Part shown: one piece after another, positions 42,166 to 54,343 of the stretch
How positions within the stretch are numbered: the first letter of the stretch is position 1
How the letters are laid out: every line of letters begins with the position of its first letter
NCBI RefSeq assembly: GCF_030867095.1
Contig: NC_081830.1
Span: forward strand, 38,913,118 to 38,977,117
Length of the DNA stretch: 64,000 nt
DNA from: Alligator mississippiensis
Lineage: Eukaryota; Chordata; Crocodylia; Alligatoridae
Reading direction: 5' to 3'
Translations under genes and position numbers: made by a program
The notes under the pieces: generated by a model
The model's input: the letters and a program-made list of their open reading frames with translations, nothing else
What the model was told of the DNA's origin: nothing
Databases searched by the model: none

Positions 42166-43452
42166 TTGGGGAGAGGGGATGATGAAGGCGGGGGAAGCCG
42201 TGGACCACCAAACCATGTGGCACCCACAAGGACAGCCCAGCCTGAAGAAGGAGAACATCAGGAACCTGCAATCCACGGGGCGGCCACCAGTACACCACAG
42301 GTAAGCAATAAGCACGTAAGCAATAAGGGGCCCTTTGGGCATCAGAGCCGGGGGGCAACAAAGGCGCCAGTCACAGGGCTCAAGTGCCTATACACTAATG
42401 CTAGGAGCATGGGGAGCAAGCAGGATGAACTAGCACTCCTGCTTGCAGAAAACACCTACAACTTAGTAGGGCTAACAGAAACCTGGTGGGATTCTTCCCA
42501 CGACTGGGCAGTACACATTGGGGGTTATAAGCTGTACAGAAAGGACAGGGTGGGGAAGAAAGGGGGAGGGGTTGCGCTCTATGTCAAGGAGCGTTATACA
42601 TCGACCCTTATCAAAATGTAATTGGAGGAGGAGAAAGTAGAAGGATTGTGGGTTAGGTTACACAGAGATCAAGGAGAAAGGGATTTGATGGTAGGGGTCT
42701 GCTACAGACCCCCACACCAAGGGGAAGAACTAGATTTGGGGCTCCTGAGGCAGCTCTTGGAGGCCATAAAAACTAGGGAGGCGGTAGTCATGGGGGACCT
42801 AAACTACCCAGACATTTGCTGGGAGATGCAGACAGCAAAGTCCCACTGTTCACGCAGGTTCCTATCCTGTGTACAGGACTTCCATCTGACGCAGGAGGTA
42901 CATGGTTCCACTAGGGGGAATGCCTTGCTGGACCTGGTATTGGCAACGGGGGATGACATGGTAGGAGACGTACAGATCGGTGGTCACCTGGGGGACAGTG
43001 ATCACCAAATAATAGAATTCATCATAAGACATCGAGTGGGTAAGGTAACTAGTAGGGTGAAAGTGCTAGACTTTAGGAAAGCTGACTTCAATGAACTCAG
43101 GCATTTAGTCAAGGATGCACTGCAGAGTAAGAGTTTTGAAGAGATGGGAGCCCAGGAAGGGTGGCTGTGCCTTAAGGAAATGATCCTTCGGGCACAGAGG
43201 GAGACGATCCCAATGCGGGAAAAAAGGGGGAAAGGGGCCAAGAGGTTTCCTTGGCTGACCAGAGAAACCCAGAGCAGCCTACGGGCAAAAAGGGGGGCAT
43301 ATAAAAAGTGGAAATGGGGAGAGACTACTAAAGAGGAGTATACCTCCTCTGCTCGCTCTTGTAGGGAGGCAGTTAGACAGGCCAAAGCTACCATGGAGCT
43401 GAGGATGGCATCCCAAGTTAAGGATAACAAAAATTGTTTTTTAGATATATAG
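42166..43452 (+). pseudogene. CR1 ORF2, endonuclease part
   Basis: Apurinic-type endonuclease with LKCLYTNARSMGSKQDEL, LVGLTETWW, GGGVALYVKE, VMGDLNYPDICW and GDSDHQIIEF. One in-frame TAA at 42619-42621 splits it; the frame is lost by a shift near 43434-43452 in an A/T-rich run before the RT part. Confidence 0.92.
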
Positions 43453-45141
43453 GGAGTAAAAGGAAGGCCCAGGGAGGAATAGGACCCCTACTAGATGGAC
43501 AGAAGCAATTGGTGACAGACAGAGGGGACAAGGCTGAACTCCTCAACGAGTTCTTTGCCTCAGTGTTCCTAAGTGAGGGGCAAGACAAGTCTCTCACTGG
43601 GATTGTAGAGAGGCAGCAGCAGGGCGCCAGACTACCAAGCATAGACCCTGAGATGGTCCAGAGGCACTTGGAGGAACTGGATGCGTTTAAGTCGGCAGGC
43701 CCGGATGAGCTCCATCCGAGGGTACTGAAAGCACTGGCTGTCGTCATTGCGCAGCCACTGGCGGGAATATTTGAACACTCATGGCGCACGGGCCAGGTCC
43801 CGGAGGACTGGAAAAGGGCTAATGTGGTCCCCATTTTCAAGAAGGGGAGGAAGGAGGACCCAGGCATCTATAGGCCAGTCAGTCTCACCTCCATCCTTGG
43901 CAAAGTCTTTGAAAAAATTATCAAGGCTCATATTTGCGAGAGCCCAGCAGGAAAAATTATGCTGAGGGGAAGCCAACATGGGTTCGTAGCAGGTAGATCA
44001 TGCCTGACTAGTCTAGTCTCTTTTTATGACCAGGTTACAAAACACCTGGACGCAGGAGTAGGGGTAGACGTTGTTTACTTAGATTTCAGGAAGGCCTTTG
44101 ATACGGTATCCCACCCCATACTGGTGAACAAGTTAAGAGGGCTGTGACTTGGATGACTGCACTGTCTGGTGGGTGGTGAATTGGCTAGAGGGTCGTACCC
44201 AGAGAGTCGTAGTGGATGGGTCGGCATCGATCTGGAAGGGTGTGGGCAGCAGGGTCCTGCAGGGCTCGGTCCTTGGACCAATACTCTTCAATGTCTTCAT
44301 CAGCGACTTGGATGAGGGAGTGAAGTGTACTCTCTCCAAGTCTGTGGATGACACAAAACTGGGGGGAGAAGTGGGCAAACCAGAGGGCAGGGAACAACTA
44401 CAAGCAGACCTGGATAGGTTGGACATATGGGCACAAAACAACAGAATGCAATTCAACAAGGAGAAATGCAAAGTGCTGCACCTAGGGAGGAAAAATGTCC
44501 AGCACACCTACAGCCTAGGAAATGACCTGCTTGGTGGCACGGAAGCAGAAAGGGATCTTGGAGTCCTAGTGGACTCCAAGATGAACATGAGTCACCAGTG
44601 TGACGAAGTCATCAGGAAAGCCAATGGCACTTTATCGTGCATCAGCAGATGCATGACGAACAGAACCAAGGTGATACTTCCCCTCTATCAGGCGCTGGTC
44701 AGACCGCAGTTGGAATACTGCGTGCAATTTTGGGCGCCGCGCTTTAAGAGGGATGTGGATAACCTGGAGAGGGTCCAGAGAAGGGCCACTTGTATGGTTA
44801 AGGGCCTGCAGACCAAGCCCTATGAGGAGAGACTGGAGCACCTGGACCTCTTCAGCCTCCGCAAGAGAAGGTTGAGAGGCGACCTTGTGGCTGCCTATAA
44901 GTTCATCATGGGGGCACAGAAGGGAATTGGTGAGGCTTTACTCACCAAGGCGCCCCCAGGGGTTACAAGAAATAATGGCCACAAGCTAGCAGAGAGCAGA
45001 TTTAGACCGGACATTAGGAAGAACTTCTTCACAGTTCGAGTGGCCAAAGTCTGGAATGGGCTCCCAAGGGAGGTGGTGCTCTCCCCTACCCTGGGGGTCT
45101 TCAAGAGGAGGTTAGATATGCATCTAGCTGGGGTCATCTAA
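43434..45141 (+). pseudogene. CR1 ORF2, reverse transcriptase part
   Basis: RT motifs: FKKGRKEDPGIYRPVSLTS, HGFVAGRSCLTS, VVYLDFRKAFDTVSH (motif A), GSVLGPILFNVFI, and SVDDTKLGGE (motif C, where active CR1 copies usually have ADD). A frameshift near 44140-44150 separates two open parts (43434-44147 and 44149-45141). The C-terminal part includes VQFWAPRFKRDVDNLERVQ and WNGLPREVVLSPTLGVFK, shared with the older fragments in this window. Confidence 0.93.
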
Positions 45142-45235
45142 ACCCAGCACTCTTTCCTGCCATACAGCGGGTCAGACTCGATGATCTATTGAGGTCCCTT
45201 CCGACCCTAACATCTATGAATCTATGAATGTATGA

Positions 45236-45290
45236 AACTGTATAGTTGGAAAACTGTTTGAACAAGCTTTCAGGCATCAAACATCCTTCC
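45236..45290 (+). repeat. dispersed repeat fragment next to CR1
   Basis: GTTGGAAAACTGTTTGAACA then AGCTTTCAGGCATCAAACAT resembles part of the repeat at 17830-17910. Confidence 0.4.
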
Positions 45291-45514
45291 TTGGGTCTAA
45301 GCCTGAGAGTATATGAAATTTGTTACTGAATTTAGTCTTCTAAGAAATTTAGCAACTGCTTTTAGACTTTTTTTCCCCTAATGTTCTTAGTAACAGAATA
45401 CGCTCTTCAGACCTTAAGGAGGAAGTCACCTTCCCACTGAGTTGCAAAATCTTATAAAGATACAATAGGGAAGAGAGATTTTAAGGAGAATGAAGGAGGA
45501 CTGAGGTTACTGGG

Positions 45515-46540
45515 AAGGGGTTGGCAAAATATGGCCCGCAAGCCGAATCTGGCCCACCGAGAGATTTTATCCAGCCCATAGCAGGTCCCTTGGCCCCACG
45601 CAGCCCCGGTTCAGGGGTGGCAGCCTGGGCTGTGACACATGCAGGTGGTCCCACTGTCCCTGGGTGTGCAGTGGGGCTGGGCCAACAAACAGCTGGACTC
45701 TGTTTCCCAGCAGTCCTGCTGGTAGTGGCTCCTTCTGGCTTTGCCAGTATTGCTGCTGCCGCCACGAGACACAGCCCTGCTGCCTGGGAACCCAGGCTCG
45801 TCCACCCCGCACGCACCACCAGGGGTGCCAGATGGAGCGGGTGGGCAGGGTCTTCATAGAGACCAGCCTGGGATCCCTGCAGGCAAGGCACGCTTGGCTA
45901 GGCAAATGGGATGGGCCTATAGGAGGGCAGGAAGCAGCATCCAGGAGTGGGACAGGTGGATAGGGCTGGGGCCAGGATCACAGGGTGGTGACTGAGCAGG
46001 GCTGGGGCCAGGGCAGAGCCACGATTCACTCTGCGCTTGACAGATTATGCTCCTGCTGCACTGGTGCATGCAGGCAGCCCCAGGACAGTGCAGCTGTACA
46101 GTGGTGCAGCCCAGCAGGGTGAGGCAGCCTAATTTGGTCACGATCCACTGGAGCCGCCCCGCACTGCCAGGCTGTGCTGCTCTGCAGCTGTACTGTACTG
46201 GGGGTACCTGCACACCAGTGCTGGGGTGGGGGCAGTGGGTTCTGGGTCACAGACATGTGTTCTGCCACCATCCTGAATTAGGCCAGTCACAGTTCATCAT
46301 GCAGGGAGCAGATCATGGCTCTGCCCCAGCCCTGGCCCCACACTGTCACCACCCTGCGATCCCTGCCCTGGCCTTGCCCACCTGGCCCACTCCCAGATGC
46401 TGCCATCCGCCTGCCCATAGCCCCATCCCATCCACCCAGCTGAATGTGCCCTGCCTGTGGGGGTCCTAGACTGATCTCCATGGAGATCCTGCCCACCTGC
46501 TTGGTCCTGTGCCCCCAGACTGATCTAGTAATCTACCACT
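45515..46540. mobile_element. hAT-type MITE, left part (interrupted)
   Basis: Starts AAGGGGTTGGCAAAATATGG followed by CCCGCAAGCCGAATCTGGC, homologous to the left side of the element at 2011-2571. It stops at ATCTACCACT (46531-46540), exactly where the 2011 copy continues with TAGGGAG; the missing right part resumes at 47577. Confidence 0.8.
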
Positions 46541-47572
46541 TTTGCATCTTATTGTAATTTCCTTGCACTGTCCCTTGAAGGCCAAAGCCTCATGTTCAGC
46601 ACTGCAGGGTTCAGTTGCTTTGTGGCACTTTTGAAGCACTGGGGACTCCCTGTTCTCTGCCACGAGGAGTCAGGGGCATTCTTGGTTCCTCTCCCTCCTT
46701 AGGACTGGATGGGGTGAAGTCAGAGGCAGAGCAGGTATAAGATCTGTATCCATATACTGATGCAACTGTTAAGATCCACCCTGAATATGATTCCAGAGAG
46801 TTATAATAATAAATGACTGTTAGTCCTGTCACAACCCAAGGGTGTGATTTTTGTTTTGTGTGTGCTTTGGCACCACTGAATTATTTTCCCGCCAAATTGT
46901 AGCTTTCTTTGCAGTGTGCATTTCTTCTTTGCAGCTAAGAAATGCTCGTTGCAAAGAGTTCCCACCATTTGTATTATAATTCGAGCCCCATTATTGGCTT
47001 GCGTGAAATTATTCATACGTGGCAGCTAGTGATTGGCTTGCTAGCTGTATAAAAAGCTTGAGTAGTTTCCGCCCAAGTTGGAGGACTCCACGAATATCAG
47101 GAGGAGGGATCTTCATGCTGTGTGAAGATCTCTAAGCGCTGCGGAGCCTATCGGACCCAGCGCATTTCAAGCAGGCAACAGAGGTCTGATCAGCCTCTAG
47201 CCTCTCCCTGTTGCCGTTCGCAATCCTCGACATATCCCTCTCCCTGCGCGCAAAAGGATCCACGGAGCCTCAACAACTCTGTGGGAGAGACCCGAGCTTG
47301 TCGTAGTCCTCAAACGAGGATTTAATCGGAGCTGTGCCTGGGAAACTGTCCAGCCTACACCGCGACCATCTTCGGTGTAAGTAAACAAACTTGAATCAAC
47401 CACTAAGCGTCCATGACTAATTCTAGTGCATCGCCTGTTTTCTCCGATCTAGCATGCCCGGGCTGCTGGCCACTGCCCGCGCGGCTCGAAAAAGGGCCCG
47501 GATCGCCCCCGGCCCGCACAAGTCCAACACAGCAGTGTCCAGAGTGGTGTTGCTGCACTCACAACATATCAA
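46541..47572. mobile_element. insert inside the hAT MITE, itself carrying a solo LTR
   Basis: This segment interrupts the MITE; flanking CCACT (46536-46540) and CCACC (47573-47577) could be a decayed 5-bp duplication. About 333 bases belong to the outer insert, which I cannot classify. The remainder is the solo LTR at 46827-47520. Confidence 0.6.
46827..47520 (+). mobile_element. solo LTR, 694 bp, related to the provirus LTR family
   Basis: Starts TGTCACAACCCAAGGG and ends GGCCCGCACA, flanked by a perfect 5-bp duplication AGTCC (46822-46826 and 47521-47525). It shares with the 583-bp LTRs the start TGTCACAACCCAA, TTTTCCCGCCA, GTGGCAGCTAGTGATTGGCT, TTCCGCCCAAGT and GTAAGTAAA, but is longer. 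It is an older or sister subfamily left by recombination between two LTRs. Confidence 0.92.
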
Positions 47573-47576
47573 CCAC

Positions 47577-47691
47577 CTAGGGAGTTTTTGTGAGCTACTG
47601 TGGCGAGGGAGTGGAAGGTGCTGATCCGGCCCACAACAGTTCACCAGAACTCCCTAAGTGGCCCTCCAGCCCAAATAATTGCATGCCCCTC
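47577..47691. mobile_element. hAT-type MITE, right part (interrupted)
   Basis: CTAGGGAGTTTTTGTGAGCT to GCATGCCCCTC matches the right end of the element at 2011-2571, including the internal inverted repeat. The outer flanks TTACTGGG (45507-45514) and TAATTAGG (47692-47699) agree at 5 of 8 bases, a plausible decayed duplication. Confidence 0.8.
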
Positions 47692-47699
47692 TAATTAGG

Positions 47700-50553
47700 A
47701 GTGTTTCCAGAAGATAGAAAAAAATAAAAGGGAAAATTAAAAGACCTCCCACTTGGCTGCTGGAGTGGGAAGGTCTTGGCTTTAAGCCCACTTTATGGAA
47801 ATGTGAGACTCCTCCCTGATTTGCCCCTGGGGCCTTATGGCTGAGGGCAAGCAAAGCTCAGGGGCATCCAAACCCTAAGCCTCTGGGTTTGGGCCTGCAA
47901 GTAGGATGCTCAACAAAGGTTTTGGAAACATATGAACCCCCAGGTGCGGGTGGACGATGTTTCCCAGTAACAGGGCCACTTATGGTTCTGGACTGACTCT
48001 CAGATTTGGATTTTGTTTTGGCTAATTTGGCTTGGCATACAGAAAATTTAAATTAAAAAAAAAATGAAAAGACAAGAGGGTTTGTGAGAGGAATGGAGAA
48101 AATTAGCACTACCATCTGTTGTAATTAATCAGGATGTTCTACCCACCCCAGAAATGAGGGGATACAGTACAGCAGATTAAGTCATTTCTGTAACAGAGGT
48201 GTAATTAGTATAGCAGAAAATAAAAACTTAAGTAGATACCAATCCACCTAATATCCTGCCCTTAAAAGAACTAATATGCTGCTTCAAACAATAAAATGCC
48301 TCCATAATCTTTCCAATAGGTTACCTCATCCTTAGGACAGCCTCTTCTTCCTTGATATAATTTCTACCAATGTTCACTGAGCACTAGCAAACCTTTAGTA
48401 CATGCAGCTCCCAACATTTTCCATTTCCAGCACATCCTTCTGAAAGGAAATTAGTAGGCTGGAATTTTCTCCCTTGCTGTAGGCTGAATCCTTTTGCTGA
48501 TGCCGGGGCAAACTTTCTAGGACTTTTTCATTGAGAAAAAAAGTCAAGTAGCACCGGGGGAGGAAACCTGATATATCCATGTTTCAGGATTCCAGCCCCA
48601 TGGTCTGAGCCTCTGCTAAGTCTAGCTTTTTAAAAGAAATAATTCTTTCCTGAAGCTTGGTTTTTGTTTTCTCTCTTAGGGCAATTTGCTGTGTTAGAAG
48701 AAAAGGAGAGGAGATGGGGAGCAGCAGACTGGTAGCTACCTTTTGGTTGCTGGAAGAAAAGTTTTTATGGAGTGTAGAGACACTTCTAAGGGTGTGGTGT
48801 TTGTGAGGAGTTTTAGGGCACTTGCTGATCACCCAAAGAGCAGTGTGGTGAGAGAAAGGTACAATTTTGGTTTCTGGGAGATTGAAAGCAGACTGACTGG
48901 CTAGTCAAAATTAAAGAAACCCAATACTCGTCAGTAGTAGTGAGGCATGTGAAGCCAATAGCTTTGGGCAGAGTTGAAATGGAGCACTCAGGAGGTCTGG
49001 GTAAGTGAGGGAGTGTAAAGCTGTCTTGTTGTTCCTTCTTTCTTTTCTCCATCTTCTCCCTCTCGCACTGTTTATGGTTTGGATTTCTCTCTTGATTTTA
49101 TCTTTCTCTGCAGATACTTAATTTAAGAGAAGATTTGAGGTGAATCTGTATTGGCTGACTTGCCTTCCAGGGGAGAATCTGGACCAGAAGCGAAATCTGT
49201 GGAACTGAGAGACAGGAGCCAGTGTGTTGAGGTGAATGACATCATGTTTTTACAAGTTAATCAGCAACCAGGAATAATGGAATTGTTGTTCTTCCTCTCA
49301 TGCCGTGCAGGGCAAAGGTTGCAAACTAAAAATGGGTGTACTGGGGAGCACTGCAGCATTAACTAGTGAGCCTTATGCTCACGGGAGGAGCAACGGGACC
49401 TTTACTCATGTCTACATAGATTGTGGAGGGATAGGTTTTCTCTTGGATGAAGACATCTTTCATTATCTTTAAAATTCAGTTTTCCCCTTGCTCTCAGGGT
49501 GTGCTCGTCACATCCATTGATGTCACTGGCTCCAACCCTACTCTTCCTTTGCCTCCTCCCTCTGGACAAGCTGCAGCTGCTACACTCCTCCCTTGGCTCA
49601 GCTTCTCACTAAAAATATTCCTTCTCTTTGGTGTTCACAGGCAGCCTTTGTACATGCCACGTTTTTTTACCCTTTCTTACAATGGCATGACTGTTTGCAC
49701 AAGCGGGTTTTCCAGACGCTTTAAGAGACTTTCTGGCGCATTAAAGTAAAACTCCTCAGACATAGTTTAGTTTGGCTCACCATGAGGTAAAGTGGCACAT
49801 CCATGGATTCGTTGCGTGCAAACACAAAGGCACTCATAGACATGTAATGAGCCTCATTGTCTACCAAATGGTGCAATGACTTTTTTGTAGTTCACCCCTT
49901 TGAATTGCTTTCACTTTCAAATTGCTTCCGCTTTTCTTTTTTCTTGTGGCGTTTACTTGCTCAGTGCTCCCACGGCTGTGTGGCAGAGCATGGTCTGGGG
50001 GGTCCCAGGCCAGGGGAGCAGTACTGGACTGTCCCACTCTCCTGCAGCACCAGCCAGGGACCGGGTTTAATTAGTTCGATAACCAAATGCTTGCAAATAC
50101 TGGTATGACACTCCAAAGCTTAATTTGTTCGGAAACCTAGTGCATGCAAACACTGATGCAATGATCCAAAATAAAGAAGTTTAAATTGTATAAACCTACT
50201 TAATTTAATGATTACACCCCATGACATGTACAGGCACCCACAAACTCTAATTCACTGTAGTGACACTGGGTAGTGAGGCCAGGATGAGGAGGAGGTGGGT
50301 AGCCTCCAGATTTACATTTGCAGTCATGTTCCAGCATAGAGCTGCTTTTGAATCTCCATCCAAACCAATAGAAACCCTCACAATTTAAAATGCTTAGGCT
50401 TTAAGTCCAATTCAAACTAAGACTTTTTTTACTTGGGAAACCCCAAAACGGAAACGTTCATTTCAAAACCAACTAAGGTTGATACGTGACAACAACATCA
50501 TTCCTTAACGCATCATTTACATACCTACGTTTTTAAAAAGTAAGGAAACACTG
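47700..50553. other. intergenic stretch, no gene recognised
   Basis: No exon or RNA gene is supported. The frame at 49447-49749 shows no motif. Some segments look repetitive but I cannot assign a family. Confidence 0.45.
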
Positions 50554-51837
50554 TGTGGCAGGCAACTTCAGTAAGCCTGCCACTTTAAGGTTTGAGAGCA
50601 GGCAGCAGGGCAGCCTGCAGGTGTGGGCTAGCCCTAATGAGGCAGTCATATGACTGCAGGAGAGCCCTGGGATAGGAGGAGAGGGCTGATCTGCCTCCAT
50701 TTTAGATTCAGGCTCTCAGGACTGAGGCAGCAGTTTGCTGCTGGCAGCTGAAATAAGATCACCTGGCCAAGCTGCAAATTGAAACATCTTGGAGGCAAGG
50801 GCAGGAGCAATGGGGATGGCAGGAGACTCCTGGTCCTGGGTATGACTTGAAACTGCACCCTGCTGGGGAATGATGGTCTGGTGGGGCTGCCTGTGACAAG
50901 GCAGCTGTCTCCTAGTGAAAGGCGGGTAGGGACCCCAGCACCCACTACTCAGTGGGTAATTATGAGTGGAAACAGACAGTGGGGAGGGGGGGCTGGCAAG
51001 CCTAGAGAGAGGCACCTGAGTCCCACAGGGGTATAAAACCCTGGAGACCCCAGAGAGGGGGCAGTGGAAGAGAGTGGCTCTCGTGACTGGGACAGAAGTT
51101 GTGTGTGGCCTGCCCAGAGTAGGGTGCATGGTGGTGCCTGAAGGACTGGGCATTGGTGGGTACAGAGTAGGGTTGCATGGGGTGACCTGAAGTGCTGTAC
51201 CTTAAGTTGCATGGGGTGTGCTGAGTAGGGTTGCAGGGACAGCCTGAAGGACAACACATGGGCAAAACCCCCATATGAGTGAAAACAGGAGCAAGTTGCC
51301 TGCTGAGGGGCTACAGGCTGAGTTCCCTGCAGAGCCAGGGCATAAGGTTGGTGCCTCGTAGAGTAGGGAAGCTCGAGTGACCTAAAGGTGCTGCCCATGC
51401 ACTGACCAGTGTGAAAGTAGGCAAGCCTGATGGCCCAGGGGGTCACTCAAGAGGAGTGGGATGGGTGGAAAGAGGCCCAGTGAGGGGCAGTGTGTAAGAG
51501 GCCCTTTGACAGGGGGCAGAGTGAATGAGGTTCTGTGAGAAAGGGTGGTGTGTGCGAGTTGAATGGAAGGGGCCCAGCCAAGGGCAGAGCTAGCCCGGCC
51601 TTGGGCCAGAGTTATGATCTATTTATGATGCCATCTGTGAGGCATGAGACAGGGTGTAGGGGTGGTACAAAGCCATGTACAACAGCCCCTGGTATCAGGG
51701 CATTAAAATGGGCAACCTCACACATTTTACACCGGTTATCAAACAGCAAGTCATGGCAGGTGAGATTGGGTGGCTGCCCCACATAGACAGGTGGGTCGGC
51801 CGATGTTGAGACCCGGCCTTGCCTTGGCCCTGTCACA
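50554..51837. mobile_element. probable solo LTR, about 1.28 kb
   Basis: Ends TGTGGCAGGC and CCCTGTCACA are related inverted repeats with TG...CA termini. A TATA-like GGTATAAAACCC lies inside at about 51030, as in LTR promoters. The flanks CACTG and TATTG agree at only 3 of 5 bases, so the target duplication is uncertain. Long minus-strand frames inside (50716-51446) are likely chance frames in G-rich sequence. Confidence 0.5.
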
Positions 51838-54148
51838 TATTGTTATAAATCTTATACTTGACACACAACGAGCACATCCTTCATGCACCTGGAATATAGT
51901 AAGTATCTGTTTGAACACTGCTGCATTTCAGATGGACTGTTTTGCCTCAGTGAATTCTGTCTTTTAAAATTATACTCTGTCCCAATTATCAGATTTTTAC
52001 TGCCTGTATTAAGCAAAATTGTTCCATACCTTATTGATAACCTACTATCGTTTTCAGACAGGTCCATAATTAAGCAAGTTCTTGTAGATGTAATGTTCCC
52101 CTATACCCACAGTTAATTATTTGGACACCAAGTCTGAAACAAATGCAAAATGCAATAATAAAGATCAGTTTTGTGGTATATTTAACCGTTGCTATTTGGG
52201 GCATCCAGCATAAAGCCGTTTAGTTAGCTATACTGAGTCCAGTCACTAGGTTGTGGCCAGGCCAGTGGCGGTGGCTATGCTGGTTGGGCCTACAGCTGTG
52301 GCCACCATTCTCCTACCCCCTCAAAATCAGCACCCTGGACTAGTGCCCCAGTTGCCCACTTCTAGTTACGCTACTGCTTATCTTGCTTTACAAATCAAAT
52401 GTGAAGACATGCAAGTCACGGAGAGAGTTACAGCAAATAAACTGGTATACACGCTCCATGACACGCATGCATCAGTTTTTTTAATTTCACAAAACCCCAT
52501 TAAAGTGTCATGTACTGTTTAGCTCTGCTGTGCAACAGAATAACAAAGCCTTTGTTATACTTTCAGGGAAGCTATTTACATACTTTGTGAATCATGCTTT
52601 TTGAAATAGTGTCCTTTTACCCCCTATTAAAAATTGAAAATAACAGTAGTTGCTTCAAATGAATATGTGCGCTCTCATCACCTGAACTGTCTGTTGGAAA
52701 AGATAAGTTTTATTAATTGTATCAAATATAATTATGTCAAGTTTACTAGAATCCCCAACTTTATAAAGAGTGACACACACAGGGAAGAGAAGCTGTATAG
52801 TCTCACAAGGATAGGATATTAAGAAAATTCAGGAGTTTAAACAAGGGTCCTGATTTTCCAAATTGCTGAATATTCAAGTAAGTCCTATTGGAGTGATTTC
52901 AGAGGAAGCAGCTCAGTGCTCACTGCTTTTAAATAGTAAAAGTAGTAATAATGATGAAAATGATGATAATCATTTTAGTACTACTACTATTGTTCATTTA
53001 TTTTGGCTCTGGAATCTATATATGTGGTTTTAACATTAGGCTTTCTGTTACTGGAAAGTCCAGGCTGTATTGTTAGAAAACCTACTGTTCCTTCCTAAGA
53101 TGGAACTGCTAGCAGGTTTCCTGCTGTTGCCAAAGGTATGAGAGGGAAAAATATGAACTATGTCTCTGATTCTGGTGAAGGGGAGATAATTATAGGGGAG
53201 CTGTAGTTAGGATTGAGAAGGCCTTCCAGTTTAAAGGTTTACTCTTCTAAATGCTCTAAAATCCACAACCCATGGCTGTGATCATCCTCCAACTGATCTC
53301 GCTTGCTCAGTATTTATTGCAGCTAGTACATGACTCTGTACTGACCTCTGGGGAACAATATTGGATTAATTATGAAAGGAAGACTTCATCTTGTTAAAAT
53401 AATACATATTAAACACTCACGTGCCAAACAGATTGCAATGCACACATGCTGAAAGACTAAGCAAAAGGGATTCTGGCTCTCTCGTGACCTTGGTAACTGA
53501 AGGGGACTTGCTGTAATCACTGAATCTGAACTATATCCATGTACTGAAAGTTCAAACCCTCTTTTTGTCAGAAATCTGAGGAAGATATCTAGCTGCACTG
53601 CTGTCATCTGCCTGTTTCTGGTATTTAATTTTGGGAAATGTAATCTGAGTAAAACTGATAATTCAGAAGGCACTCACTGATTTTTAAGGGGACAGGCCAA
53701 TGAGACAGAATGACTGGAAAGTGCAGTGTAGGAATGGGTAACAAAGGAATGGGGCCGCAGATTCCCTTCTCCTGTGTGTGCTGTAATCTAGGGGTACCTT
53801 TTGTTATACCCAGGATGTCTCTGTGAGCTTTTATTTTATCCGGAGAAGCACAAGAGAAGCCAAAGCAAGTTCCTCCAAACTATACACCATTATTGGGATT
53901 GTTTGTTATCAATCAAGCAATGCTAACAAGAATATGTATATACTGCAGAACATTCTTTACCAGGCGGGGTCTCAGGGCCCTCAGAATCTGTCCTCAGGGT
54001 TTGAGGCAAGTTCCAGGCTCCCACCGCTCTGCCGTTGTGTATGGGAATTTTATATAGTTCAGTTTCAGATTTCTGTATTCCTGCCCATTCCTCTGAGATA
54101 AGGGTCTCCTGGAGTGTGGTCTGTGACCATCATTCTTTCCTAGACTCA
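51838..54148. other. intergenic stretch, no gene recognised
   Basis: AT-rich, with a degenerate trinucleotide run (AGTAGTAATAATGATGA and similar) at about 52938-52990. No coding or RNA gene seen. Confidence 0.5.
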
Positions 54149-54156
54149 CCTTATTA

Positions 54157-54343
54157 CAGGGGTGGGCAAAATGTGGCCCGGGGGCTGGATGTGGCCTGCC
54201 AAGCCATTCTATCCAGCCCATGGGGCCCCTAAAAAATTTAGAAAATTAATATTAATCTGCCCTGAGCTGCCTGTCATGCAGCCCTTGATGGCTTGCTGAA
54301 ACTCAGTAAGTGGCCCTATGCCCAAAATAATTGCCCACCCCTG
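54157..54343. mobile_element. hAT-type MITE, 187 bp, perfect 8-bp duplication
   Basis: Inverted ends CAGGGGTGGGCAA and TTGCCCACCCCTG match perfectly and the flanks are CCTTATTA on both sides (54149-54156, 54344-54351). It belongs to the same superfamily as the copies at 2011, 45515 and 61383. Its clean ends mark it as a younger copy. Confidence 0.93.

Larger units (their letters stand above)
42132..45233 (+). mobile_element. CR1 LINE, nearly complete ORF2 and 3' end
   Basis: Carries the endonuclease and reverse transcriptase of a CR1 non-LTR retrotransposon on the + strand and ends in GAATCTATGAATGTATGAAA, the short repeat tail typical of CR1. ORF1 is not visible, so the copy is 5' truncated or starts inside the ORF1-ORF2 gap. 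The left boundary is approximate. Confidence 0.92.

Noticed and set aside
50716..51446. Minus-strand Pro/Ser/Leu-rich frames of 145 and 165 codons
   Set aside because: They arise from G-rich sequence inside the probable solo LTR.
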